From NCBI RefSeq assembly GCF_007828035.1, contig NZ_VITV01000010.1:141029-205028 (forward strand): DNA of 64,000 bases, given 5' to 3'. Shown piece by piece: positions 36,862 through 45,256 of this stretch; within the stretch, counting starts at the first letter, position 1; each line of letters starts with the position of its first letter. Below the pieces are notes generated by a model. The model made no database searches. It was given only the letters and a program-made list of their open reading frames with translations, and was not told the origin of the DNA. The DNA is from Nitrospirillum amazonense. GTDB taxonomy: Bacteria > Pseudomonadota > Alphaproteobacteria > Azospirillales > Azospirillaceae. Position numbers and translations under genes: made by a program.

Positions 36862-37542
36862 GGCCGTCACCGACGCTGCCGGCGTCTACCGCCTCATGAC
36901 CTGGCTGACGGCCAGTTTCCCGGTGGGCGCCTTTTCCTACAGCCACGGCCTGGAATGGGGGGTGGAGGACGGCACCATCCGCACGGTGGATGCCCTGGCG
37001 GCCTGGGTGGACGATCTGCTGACCCTGGGCTCCGGCTGGAACGACGCCGTGCTGGTGGCGGCGGCCTGGCGCGCCTCAGCGGCGGGCGACTGGACGGGCC
37101 TGGCCGAGGCGGCGGAACTGGCGGCCGCCCTGACGCCTACGGCGGAGCGGCGGCTGGAAAGCCTGTCCCAGGGCCGCGCCTTCGCCGCCGCCATCGCCTC
37201 GGCCTGGCCGTGTGAGGCCATCGACCGGCTGAAGGCGATGGGCGGTGACCTGGCCTACCCCGTGGCGGTGGGCGCGGTGGCGGCCGGCCATGGCCTCAGC
37301 CTGCCCGCCACCCTGCTGGGCTATCTGCACGGCTTCGTCGGCAACCTGGTGTCGGCGGCCCTGCGCCTGGTGCCCCTGGGCCAGACGGATGGTCAGCGCG
37401 CGTTGGCGCGGCTGGAACCGCTGGTGCTGGCCACCGCGGCCCGTGCGGCCCTCAGCACCCTGGATGATCTGGGCGGGGCGGCCTGGGTGGCCGACATCGC
37501 CTCCATGAACCACGAGACGCAATACACGAGGTTGTTCCGCTC

Positions 37543-37546
<4 letters not shown>
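36854..37546 (+). CDS. ureF: Urease accessory protein UreF
   Basis: 230 residues from [49 protein letters not shown] is the UreF hallmark. Upstream codons in the same frame are just the ureE His tail in another frame, so the start at 36854 is preferred. Acts as GTPase-activating or fidelity factor for UreG in the UreDFG complex. Overlaps ureG by 4 bp. Confidence 0.95.
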
Positions 37547-38172
<626 letters not shown>

Positions 38173-38231
38173 TGGATTCAGAGCGGCTTGGCCGCCAGAG
38201 CTTCATAGACATCGAACAGGGGAACCCGACC

Positions 38232-38894
38232 ATGATGCACCGCCGCCTGCTGTCCGCCCTGGCCGTCGCTGCCGCTTTCGCCCCCGCCGTGGCGATGGCC
38301 CACCCCGGCATGCCCGGCCACACCCACGGCTTCACCGATGGCTTCGCCCACCCCTTCGGCGGGCTGGACCATCTGGCCGCCATGACCGGCGTGGGCCTGT
38401 GGGCTGGGCAGCAGGCCAAAGGGGGGCAGGCCAAAGGGGGGCAGGCCAAAGGGGGGCAGGCCAAAGGGGGGCAGGCCAAAGGGGGGCAGGGCAGCCGGGC
38501 GGTGTGGCTGTGGCCGCTGGCCTTCCTCGCCCTGCTGGTGGCCGGTGCCATTGCCGGCGCCAACGGCCTGGCGCTGCCGGGTGTCGAGTGGGGCATCGTC
38601 CTGTCGGTGGCGGCCCTGGGCTGGCTGACGGCCTTCGGCGCCCGGCTGCCCTTGGCCGCCGGCGCCGCCCTGATCGCCGCTTTCGCCCTCTGCCACGGCG
38701 CCGCCCATGGGGTGGAGATGCCGGCGGACGCCGATGGCCTGGCCTACGGCCTGGGCTTCGTCACCGCCTCCGCCACCTTGCATCTGGCCGGCGTCGCCCT
38801 GTCCCGCCTGGCGGAGCGTGCCGGCTTGGCCCTGGTCCCGCGCCTGGCTGGCCTGGGTTTAGCGGCCATGGCGCCGCTGTTGCTGGCGGTGTGA
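38232..38894 (+). CDS. HupE/UreJ-family nickel transporter with repeat loop
   Basis: 220 residues with a signal-like N-terminus ending AMA and then AHPG. The family metal motif HPFGGLDHLAAMTGVGLWAGQ is present (His, Asp-His). Five further hydrophobic helices follow. Normal family members go straight from the first helix to GGRALW; here a five-copy AKGGQ tract is inserted, matching five exact 15-bp DNA repeats. A secondary nickel permease for urease is the likely job. AGGGGAAC precedes the ATG. Confidence 0.9.
   Translation: MMHRRLLSALAVAAAFAPAVAMAHPGMPGHTHGFTDGFAHPFGGLDHLAAMTGVGLWAGQQAKGGQAKGGQAKGGQAKGGQAKGGQGSRAVWLWPLAFLALLVAGAIAGANGLALPGVEWGIVLSVAALGWLTAFGARLPLAAGAALIAAFALCHGAAHGVEMPADADGLAYGLGFVTASATLHLAGVALSRLAERAGLALVPRLAGLGLAAMAPLLLAV
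38411..38485 (+). repeat. Five exact 15-bp tandem repeats, in frame
   Basis: Unit GCAGGCCAAAGGGGG repeated five times without mismatch inside the HupE/UreJ gene. Each copy encodes five residues (AKGGQ register). Length changes by slippage would stay in frame for whole units, but the G6 runs could also give frameshifts. Confidence 0.95.
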
Positions 38895-39325
38895 TGAGGC
38901 GCCTGCTTCTCCTCGGTGCGCTGGCCGGTGTCGCCGTCCCGGCCATGGCGGCAGATACGCCGCGTTGGATGGGCAACGGCGACAAGGCCGGCCTCGCCCA
39001 TGACGGGGCGGGGGAGTTTTCCGGCATGGCGTTGGGCTGTGAGGCCGGCCCCCTGACCCTGTGGCTGGAAACCGACTGCGGTGGGGACGACACCTGTCCC
39101 GTGGCCCTGGTCCTGGATGGCCGCCCCATGCTCCTGGGCGTGGGACGGTATGTCGCCGACGGGATGAGCGGCGTGCTGGTGCCATTCCCGGCCGCGGCGC
39201 TGGACCGCCTGGGCCGCGCCCGCCGCCTACAGTTTCGCATAGGGTCGGCAGTGAGCCCGGCAATCACCACCGAGGGCTTGGCCGGGGCAATGAGTGCATT
39301 GAAAGCCAACTGCGCGGCGTCCTAG
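38894..39325 (+). CDS. Secreted unknown protein after urease genes
   Basis: 143 residues. Starts at the ATG sharing its A with the preceding stop (TGATG). A signal peptide ends at AMA (about residue 19). The mature part has four cysteines (GCEAGP, TDCGGDDTC, ANCAAS) and beta-rich sequence. I do not know the family. Tight coupling to the nickel transporter suggests a periplasmic role connected with it. Overlaps the next convergent gene by 4 bp. Confidence 0.72.
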   Translation: MRRLLLLGALAGVAVPAMAADTPRWMGNGDKAGLAHDGAGEFSGMALGCEAGPLTLWLETDCGGDDTCPVALVLDGRPMLLGVGRYVADGMSGVLVPFPAAALDRLGRARRLQFRIGSAVSPAITTEGLAGAMSALKANCAAS

Positions 39326-39909
39326 CACCCCACGCCCACGGCATAGAAATGCCCGCCCAGTGCCGTGCGCACGCGATAGCCATAGGGGCAGGCGAGGTCG
39401 GTGTGCTCGGTCCGCGCCTTCCAGGAGGCGGATTGCCGCTCGGGCGGCAAGGTAATCTCATCGCTCTCGTCATAGACCAGGCTGGTCGAGGCGACGATGA
39501 AGCCACCCCAGCCCCAGACCAACAGCTTCGGCTCGCCAATGCTGGGCAGCGCGCGGACCTGGGCCAGGTAGGAGGGGCGTCCCTTGGCGAAGTGCAGGTG
39601 GTCCCCCAGCGACTGCGCGCCGCCCATGACCAGGCGGGGGTGCACCACCGTCACCAGGAAGGCCAGGGGCAGTATCGCGAGTGATAGGGCGCGCCGGGGC
39701 CGCCTGTCACGGCGCGCCCGCACCGCCTGGCGTGCCGCCCCCATCGCAGCACCACACCAGAGCGCGAGGAGCGCGAGCAGCGCCAGGGCGTCGAACGGCG
39801 GTTCCCACTCAAGCGCGGTGTCGACCAGCACCAGGCCGGCGAAGAGGACGGCGACGGCCAGGATGGGCCAGATGGCGGGACGGTCGGGCGCAAGGGCGGC
39901 GGTGGGCAT
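39322..39909 (-). CDS. Membrane protein with periplasmic C-terminal part
   Basis: About 195 residues from MPTAALAPDRP (the frame is open up to 39993). Three hydrophobic segments in the first half (WPILAVAVLFAGLVLV, LALLALLALWCGAAMG, LSLAILPLAFLVTVV), then a soluble region with ALGGHFYAVGVGC at the end. No family recognised. Stands alone. Confidence 0.62.
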   Translation of the reverse strand: MPTAALAPDRPAIWPILAVAVLFAGLVLVDTALEWEPPFDALALLALLALWCGAAMGAARQAVRARRDRRPRRALSLAILPLAFLVTVVHPRLVMGGAQSLGDHLHFAKGRPSYLAQVRALPSIGEPKLLVWGWGGFIVASTSLVYDESDEITLPPERQSASWKARTEHTDLACPYGYRVRTALGGHFYAVGVGC

Positions 39910-40038
39910 GGGGCAGCTCGGGCGGTTGAGGAATAGCCGCCACGCTAACCGTGTTGCCCCCGAGGCCGGCGCGCATTTTCTCTGAAAGAACAAGCACTAA
40001 CTGTGCAGGATCTGTGCAGGCTGGGCCTCATTGCGCCC

Positions 40039-40539
40039 CTACTCGACCGGGCGCCATAACACCTCCCGTGTCGCCGGGTCCACGGTGATGATCTGGCGCT
40101 CCAGTGTCGCGCGCAAGGCCGGTCCCATGCGCTCTTCCGGCATGGGCGTATAACCGTGGCGGCGGAACCAGGGACCGTTCCAAGGCGGCGCCCGGAAGGT
40201 GGTCAGCGTCAGTGCCTCGGTCTCCAAGGCGCGGGCGTGGCCCAATGCCTGGGCCAGCAGGGCGGCCCCGATGCCCTGGCCGCCGGCCTCGGGCATCACC
40301 GAAATATTGGCGATGTAAAGCTGCCCATCCTGCGGCTGCAGCAGGATGAAGCCGGCGGCTACTCCCGCATGGTCGGCCACCCACACCGTGCCTGCCGCCA
40401 GGCGTTCGAGCGCGATGGGAGGGCGGCCGGCAACGAAGGCCAAGCCCGGCCAAGCGGCATAGCGGCGGCGGGCGGCGGCCTCCAGCGCTTGCAGGGCGGG
40501 CAGCTCATCGGCTTCGGGCGTGCGCAGCGTCACGCTCAC
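40039..40539 (-). CDS. GNAT N-acetyltransferase
   Basis: 166 residues. GNAT motif A is IANISVMPEAGGQGIGAALLAQALGHAR, with preceding strand AAGFILLQPQDGQLY and motif B in FRAPPWNGPWFRRHGYTPM. Acetylates an unknown amine. Start overlaps the upstream hydrolase stop by 4 bp, so the two are co-translated. Confidence 0.87.
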   Translation of the reverse strand: MSVTLRTPEADELPALQALEAAARRRYAAWPGLAFVAGRPPIALERLAAGTVWVADHAGVAAGFILLQPQDGQLYIANISVMPEAGGQGIGAALLAQALGHARALETEALTLTTFRAPPWNGPWFRRHGYTPMPEERMGPALRATLERQIITVDPATREVLWRPVE

Positions 40540-42047
40540 GGCTTTGCCGGCCCGCTGTGCGCCACCACCCAGTCGTTGATCAGGTCCAGGGCCACGGGCG
40601 CGATCGTTTCAGGGATGCGGGCATATTCGGTGGGGGCGCCGGTGTCGGCGGTCTGGAACATGTGGTTCAGGCCGGGCACCTCGCGCACTTCGGCCTTGGG
40701 ATCGTCGGCCAATGCGGAACGCAGGGCCGGCAGGTTCTCGGCGGCTGAGACCTGCAGGTCCTTGGACCCCACCAGGGCCAGAACGGGCAGGCGCAGGGTG
40801 CGCAGCGCGGGGGCGGGGTCGTAGGTCAGGAACCAGCGGTACCAGGGCTTGGTCACCGCCTCGATCACCGCTTCGGACGTGGCGATGCGGTTGTCGCCGC
40901 CCATCATGCCGCCCTGCAGCAGGATGCGCAGGCGGGCGCGGGCGCGCTCCGGGTCCGGTTCGTCCTTCACGATGGCGTATTCGCGGCGATCCATGTCCAC
41001 CAGGCGCTCGGCCCCGGATGCCCCCACGCCGGTGGCGCCGGCGATCAGGCGCTTCTGGCTCAGCAGGATGGTCTCCCCATCCACCCCTGGGCCGGCCATC
41101 AGCACCAGCCAGGCGATGTCGCGGTCGCGGCTGGCCACCATGGGGGCGATCAGCCCGCCCTCGCTGTGGCCTATAAGGCCGATGCGGCGCGGGTCGATGT
41201 CGGCGCGGCCGCGCAAATAGGCGATGCCGGCGGCGGCGTCGGTGGCGAAGTCGGGCGTGGTGGCGGCATCGAAATCACCGGTGGATTGGCCCACGCCCCG
41301 GTCGTCCACCCGCAGCACGGCGATGCCGCGCCGGGTCAGCGCGTCGGCCAGCACCAGGAAGGGCTTGTGGCCCTCGATGGTCTCATCGCGGTCCTGGGGG
41401 CCGGATCCGGTGATCAACAGCGCGGCCGGAAACGGGCCCTTGCCCGGCGGCAGGGTCAGGGTGCCGGCCAGCCGGACGCCGGATGCGGCCGGGTTGTCGT
41501 AGGCCACGCTGACCGCGCGGTAGGGGAAGGGCGGCCGGGGCACCTGGGGCCGCGCCTGCTCCGCCTGGATCTGCGCCGTGGTCAGGCGGGTCAGGACCAG
41601 CGGGCGGGACTGGTGGGCCTGCCGCCAGGTGCCGGTCAGGGTCTGCCCGTTGGCCGACAGCGTGCCGGTGTAGCCGCCCAGCACGGCCGGGATGTCGAAG
41701 GTGACGGCGTCGCCCTCACGGCTGATGCTGGGGATGGGCAGGCCCAGCACCTGCTGGTCGACGCTGTCCAGCGTACCGGCCAGGGCGGGGGTGCCATCGC
41801 CAGGGCCGGGGGCGGCGGTCACATGGAACTCCAGCCGCAGGCGGGTGAGGCCCGTGTCCAGCGTGCCCCGCCAGTCGCCGGTCAGGGCGGCGGCGGGTGC
41901 CGTCGTCGCCTGGGATGGCGGCGGTGGCGCCCCGGCGGCGCCAAGCGGGGGGCCGCCGGCGCAGGCGGCCCACATCAGCACCGTCATCCGCATCCAAGCC
42001 CGCCGTCGCACCGTCCAGAGCCCTTTGCCAACTGGTCGTCCCGACAT
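40536..42047 (-). CDS. Exported alpha/beta hydrolase
   Basis: 503 residues. An N-terminal hydrophobic signal (MRMTVLMWAACAGGPPLGAAGA) precedes a beta-rich domain of about 130 residues and an alpha/beta hydrolase domain: LLITGSGPQDRDE, VLRVDDRGVGQSTG, nucleophile elbow GHSEGG, and a late His in PGLNHMFQTAD. Fits serine esterases or peptidases of the S9-like group. Start could be the internal Met of the signal. Confidence 0.85.
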   Translation of the reverse strand: MSGRPVGKGLWTVRRRAWMRMTVLMWAACAGGPPLGAAGAPPPPSQATTAPAAALTGDWRGTLDTGLTRLRLEFHVTAAPGPGDGTPALAGTLDSVDQQVLGLPIPSISREGDAVTFDIPAVLGGYTGTLSANGQTLTGTWRQAHQSRPLVLTRLTTAQIQAEQARPQVPRPPFPYRAVSVAYDNPAASGVRLAGTLTLPPGKGPFPAALLITGSGPQDRDETIEGHKPFLVLADALTRRGIAVLRVDDRGVGQSTGDFDAATTPDFATDAAAGIAYLRGRADIDPRRIGLIGHSEGGLIAPMVASRDRDIAWLVLMAGPGVDGETILLSQKRLIAGATGVGASGAERLVDMDRREYAIVKDEPDPERARARLRILLQGGMMGGDNRIATSEAVIEAVTKPWYRWFLTYDPAPALRTLRLPVLALVGSKDLQVSAAENLPALRSALADDPKAEVREVPGLNHMFQTADTGAPTEYARIPETIAPVALDLINDWVVAHSGPAKP

Positions 42048-42123
42048 AAGCGTGGGGTCGACGGGTGTCGCTGTCCAGGGGGCAAGAGGTGGTGTGGCGG
42101 TGGGACGGGCTCAGCCGCAAGGG

Positions 42124-42624
42124 TCAGGCGACGGCGGCGGCGCGCCGGATACTGGGATGGAAACGGCGGGTCGCCAGGATGCCGGCCACCACGAACAACA
42201 GCAGCAGAACGCCTTCCGCGGCGCCGAAGGGCGGCTCGCTGCCCGTGGGGGCCAGCGCGTGCAGGGCAGGCACCTTCAGGAAGGATTGGGCCACGGCGAC
42301 GAAGGCTAGCAGGAAGACGCTGGCGGTCAGGCTGGCGGCATATATCCACCGCCAGGCCCCGCGCAGGCCGAAGGCGTAAAGCGCGGCGATGGCCATGGCC
42401 AGGATCAGCAGCGACAACGCCCCCACGCCATGCGAGGGCAGGAAGCCGCTGAAGGGGAAGCCGAAGCCGGTGAGGTCGGTCAGGACGGCCGCCGCCAGGT
42501 AGACGGCGGTCAGCGCCGGCGGCACCCGGCTGCCGAACAGGCCGTTGAGCAGGAGCAGTCCTGCCGCCAAGGCCAGCAGACTGAGATCGGTATGGAAGCC
42601 CACATAGCTGGTCGGATCGAACAT
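42124..42624 (-). CDS. Five-helix membrane protein
   Basis: 166 residues, ATG after GGGGAG. Five hydrophobic segments (LLALAAGLLLLNGLF, LTAVYLAAAVLTDLTG, ALSLLILAMAIAALYAFG, WIYAASLTASVFLLAFVAVAQ, GVLLLLFVVAGILA). Not assigned to a family. Located 76 bases before the hydrolase on the same strand and divergent from a LysR gene that may control it. Confidence 0.68.
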   Translation of the reverse strand: MFDPTSYVGFHTDLSLLALAAGLLLLNGLFGSRVPPALTAVYLAAAVLTDLTGFGFPFSGFLPSHGVGALSLLILAMAIAALYAFGLRGAWRWIYAASLTASVFLLAFVAVAQSFLKVPALHALAPTGSEPPFGAAEGVLLLLFVVAGILATRRFHPSIRRAAAVA

Positions 42625-42840
42625 GGCTTGCTCCCCTTGGTCGAAAGGGCGGTTCCCTGCCGCCCGTCGCCAATCTGCCACCCTCCGGCATGTGCGGTCT
42701 TGTATCGGCGGACCCTCTTCATTGATCATGCGCCGGATGCGGGGCGCCGGGAGCGGGGCCCCTGAGCCTAATAAACAGGCTGCGGGCGGGATGCGGTCAA
42801 CAGGGTCGCGCCCCGTTCTCGGGAGAGGGCGCCGCACGGC

Positions 42841-43746
42841 ATGATCGACAAGCTGGAATTCTTCATCGCGCTGGCCCGGGAACAGCATTTCGGCCGTGCG
42901 GCGGAGGCCTGCGGCGTCACCCAGCCCACCCTGTCGGCCGGCCTGAAACAGCTGGAGGACCAGCTGGGCGTGCTGCTGGTCAACCGCGGCGCGCGCTACA
43001 TGGGCCTGACGCAGGAGGGAGAGCGGGTGCTGGACTGGGCCCGCCGCATCGTGGGTGACGCCCGCGCCATGCGGCAGGAGGTGCGGGCCTTGCGCCACGG
43101 CCTCAGCGGCCACCTGCGCATCGCCGTCATCCCGACGGCGCTGGCCATGGTGCCCATCCTGACCACGCCCTATCGCGAGCGGCACCCGGGCGTGAAGTTC
43201 ACCGTGCTGTCGCGCACCTCCATCGAGATCCTGCATCTCCTGGAAGGGTTGGAGATCGACGCCGGCCTCACCTACCTGGACAACGAGCCCCTGGGGCGGG
43301 TGCGCACCGTACCCCTGTACCGGGAGCAGTACCGCCTGCTGATCTCCCGCGACAGCCCGCTGGGCGCCCGCGCCCAGGTCAGCTGGGCCGAGGTGGGGGA
43401 GATACCGTTGTGCCTGCTGACGCCGGACATGCAGAACCGGCGCATCATCGACCGGCTGCTGGCCATCGCCGGCGCCACCTCGGCGCCGACCTTGGAATCC
43501 AATTCCATGATCGTGCTGTTCTCGCACGTGCGCACGGGCAAGTGGGCCAGCATCATGCCCGAGGTGCTGACCACGGCCTTCAACTTTCCGGAAGAGATCC
43601 GGGCCATCCCCATCGTCGACCCGGCGGCGGTGCATGACATCGGTCTGGTGGTGCCCTATCGCGATCCCATGACGCCCCTGACCGCCGCCTTGGTGGCCGA
43701 GGCCAAGAAGGTGGCCCGCACCTTTGGCGAGCCCATGGCTCCCTGA
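42841..43746 (+). CDS. LysR regulator beside formate dehydrogenase genes
   Basis: 301 residues. HTH part: MIDKLEFFIALAREQHFGRAAEACGVTQPTLSAGLKQLEDQLGVLLVNRG, followed by an OxyR/CbbR-like effector domain. LysR genes of this type are often found beside fds operons. A LysR-type site lies 0.9 kb away, before fdsG. The regulator could control fds, the membrane-protein operon divergent from it, or both. Confidence 0.88.
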   Translation: MIDKLEFFIALAREQHFGRAAEACGVTQPTLSAGLKQLEDQLGVLLVNRGARYMGLTQEGERVLDWARRIVGDARAMRQEVRALRHGLSGHLRIAVIPTALAMVPILTTPYRERHPGVKFTVLSRTSIEILHLLEGLEIDAGLTYLDNEPLGRVRTVPLYREQYRLLISRDSPLGARAQVSWAEVGEIPLCLLTPDMQNRRIIDRLLAIAGATSAPTLESNSMIVLFSHVRTGKWASIMPEVLTTAFNFPEEIRAIPIVDPAAVHDIGLVVPYRDPMTPLTAALVAEAKKVARTFGEPMAP

Positions 43747-43762
43747 CGGCCGCCCCCGGATC

Positions 43763-43802
43763 GCAAAAAGAAACCCCCGGGGACGGTGGCCGCTCCGGGG
43801 GT
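43763..43802 (-). terminator. Terminator of periplasmic repeat protein gene
   Basis: ACCCCCGG (43773-43780) pairs with CCGGGGGT (43795-43802). On the minus strand the stem is followed by TTCTTTTT, a good U tract. Lies 33 bases beyond the stop of the minus-strand gene. Confidence 0.75.
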
Positions 43803-43834
43803 CTCTGACCTCGCGCCCAGCGCTCGGGCGGTAC

Positions 43835-44566
43835 TCAGTTCGACGCCACCAGCTTCTGGCGGACGTCGGCCAGCAGGGCGCGGGCCTCGGCGCGGCGGCC
43901 GGCGTCCCACACAGGCTGGGTCACCGACACCGGCGCCTCCAGGGCGTGGGCCAGCACCTTGGCCGAGCGCTCGTACTCACCCTGCTGCGACAGGAACTCA
44001 CCATAGAAGTAGTTGGATTCCAGCCCATTGGGGCTCAGCGCGACGCCGCGCTCCAGATACTTGCGCGCCTTGCTGTCGCTGCCGAAGCCGATGGGGAAGC
44101 CTGGCATCAGGTAGTAGAGCGAACCCAGGTTCACGGCCGACGCGCCGTCCAGGGCGGTGGGGTCGATCTTGTCGGCCTGCTCGAACAGGTCGCGGGCCCT
44201 GCGCACCAGCTCCAGCGAGCCGGCGTTCTGCTCATAACCCGCGATGCTGCCCAGGATCAGGGCGGTGCTGATCATCGGCTCGGCCCGGCCCGGGTAGCGG
44301 GTCTGCAGGTCGGTGGCGCGCACCAGCAGATCCCGCATCTTCAGGGCCTGGGCCTTGTCGTCGTGCATCTGGTACTTGATAACCGACCAGTCGCGCAGCA
44401 GCTGCGTCACGTCCTGCGTCATCGCCGGATCGGTGGCCTGGGGGGCCGCCGGGGCCGCCGCCGTCACCGCCGCCGGGCTGTCGACCGAGGCGGCCTGCAC
44501 CGCGATCGGGGCCACCAGCATGAGGCTCAGCAAGGTTGAGGTCGCAACAAAAATACGCGCACGCAT
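43835..44566 (-). CDS. Exported TPR-like protein
   Basis: 243 residues with a Sec signal ending VQA (about residue 25), an Ala/Pro-rich linker, then helical TPR-like repeats: RARDLFEQADKIDPTALDGASAVNLGSLY, KARKYLERGVALSPNGLESNYFYGEFLSQQGEYERSAKVLAHAL and AEARALLADVRQKLVA. Role unknown; divergent from fdsG across the LysR-type sites, so it may share control with formate oxidation. Confidence 0.75.
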   Translation of the reverse strand: MRARIFVATSTLLSLMLVAPIAVQAASVDSPAAVTAAAPAAPQATDPAMTQDVTQLLRDWSVIKYQMHDDKAQALKMRDLLVRATDLQTRYPGRAEPMISTALILGSIAGYEQNAGSLELVRRARDLFEQADKIDPTALDGASAVNLGSLYYLMPGFPIGFGSDSKARKYLERGVALSPNGLESNYFYGEFLSQQGEYERSAKVLAHALEAPVSVTQPVWDAGRRAEARALLADVRQKLVASN

Positions 44567-44654
44567 GATCCACGTCCCAGTGACGGGCGTCCTATTTGGG
44601 CGTCCTATGTGATTTCGAGGTGCCGCGGGCGGGCATGTGCGGGCCGGGCGGCGT

Positions 44655-44719
44655 GATAGAAGTTTTCTATCGCAACATGGAACGGCTGCGTTGATTAAGT
44701 TCCGGCGATAGCCAACTTC
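44655..44719. promoter_or_regulatory. LysR-type double operator before fdsG
   Basis: ATAGAAGTTTTCTAT (44656-44670) is an ATAG-N7-CTAT palindrome with the T-N11-A core of LysR boxes. GAAGTTTTCTATCGC (44659-44673) reappears inverted as GCGATAGCCAACTTC (44705-44719), 13 of 15 bases matching. A recognition plus an activation site for one LysR protein is the simplest reading. Confidence 0.65.
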
Positions 44720-44758
44720 TAATGACAGGGAGATTGCCTGAGAAGTGAGGCCGCTGCT

Positions 44759-45256
44759 GTGACGTCTGCCACAACAAGTACCCCGTGGGACCGTGAAAAG
44801 GCCGCTGAAGTCATTGCGGCGCACCAAAATCTTGAAGGGCCAGCATTGCCGATACTGCATGCCTTGCAGGAGACCTTCGGCCATGTGCCCGAGGATGCGG
44901 TGCCCTTGCTTGCGGACGCGCTGAACCTTTCGCGCGCCGATGTTCACGGAATTGTAAGCTTTTACCACGACTTTAGGGAGGCACCCGCCGGCCGCCACGT
45001 GGTGAAGTTGTGCCGGGCCGAGGCCTGCCAGTCCATGGGCGGCCATACCTTGGCGGAAAGCCTGCTGCGCCGCCTGGGCCTGGACTGGGGCGGCACCACC
45101 GGCGACGGCCAGGTGACGATTGAGCCTGTCTATTGCCTGGGATTGTGCGCCTGCGCCCCGGCGGCCCTGATCGACGGCCGCCCCCTGGGCCGCCTGAACC
45201 GCGAACGCCTGGACGCCGCCGTGAACGAGGCCCGCAACGATTGGTCGACGCCATGA
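44759..45256 (+). CDS. fdsG: NAD-dependent formate dehydrogenase gamma subunit
   Basis: 165 residues, GTG start. Resembles the NuoE/24-kDa thioredoxin-like [2Fe-2S] subunit: LPILHALQETFGHVPEDAVPLLADALNLSRADVHGIVSFYHDFR, with Cys ligands in CRAEACQSMGG and CLGLCACAPAALIDG. Passes electrons within the soluble FdsABG complex. Overlaps fdsB by 4 bp. Confidence 0.93.
   Translation: MTSATTSTPWDREKAAEVIAAHQNLEGPALPILHALQETFGHVPEDAVPLLADALNLSRADVHGIVSFYHDFREAPAGRHVVKLCRAEACQSMGGHTLAESLLRRLGLDWGGTTGDGQVTIEPVYCLGLCACAPAALIDGRPLGRLNRERLDAAVNEARNDWSTP

Noticed and set aside
38411..38485. Tandem repeat considered as CRISPR
   Set aside because: No spacers, unit only 15 bp and the repeat is coding in frame within a transporter gene.
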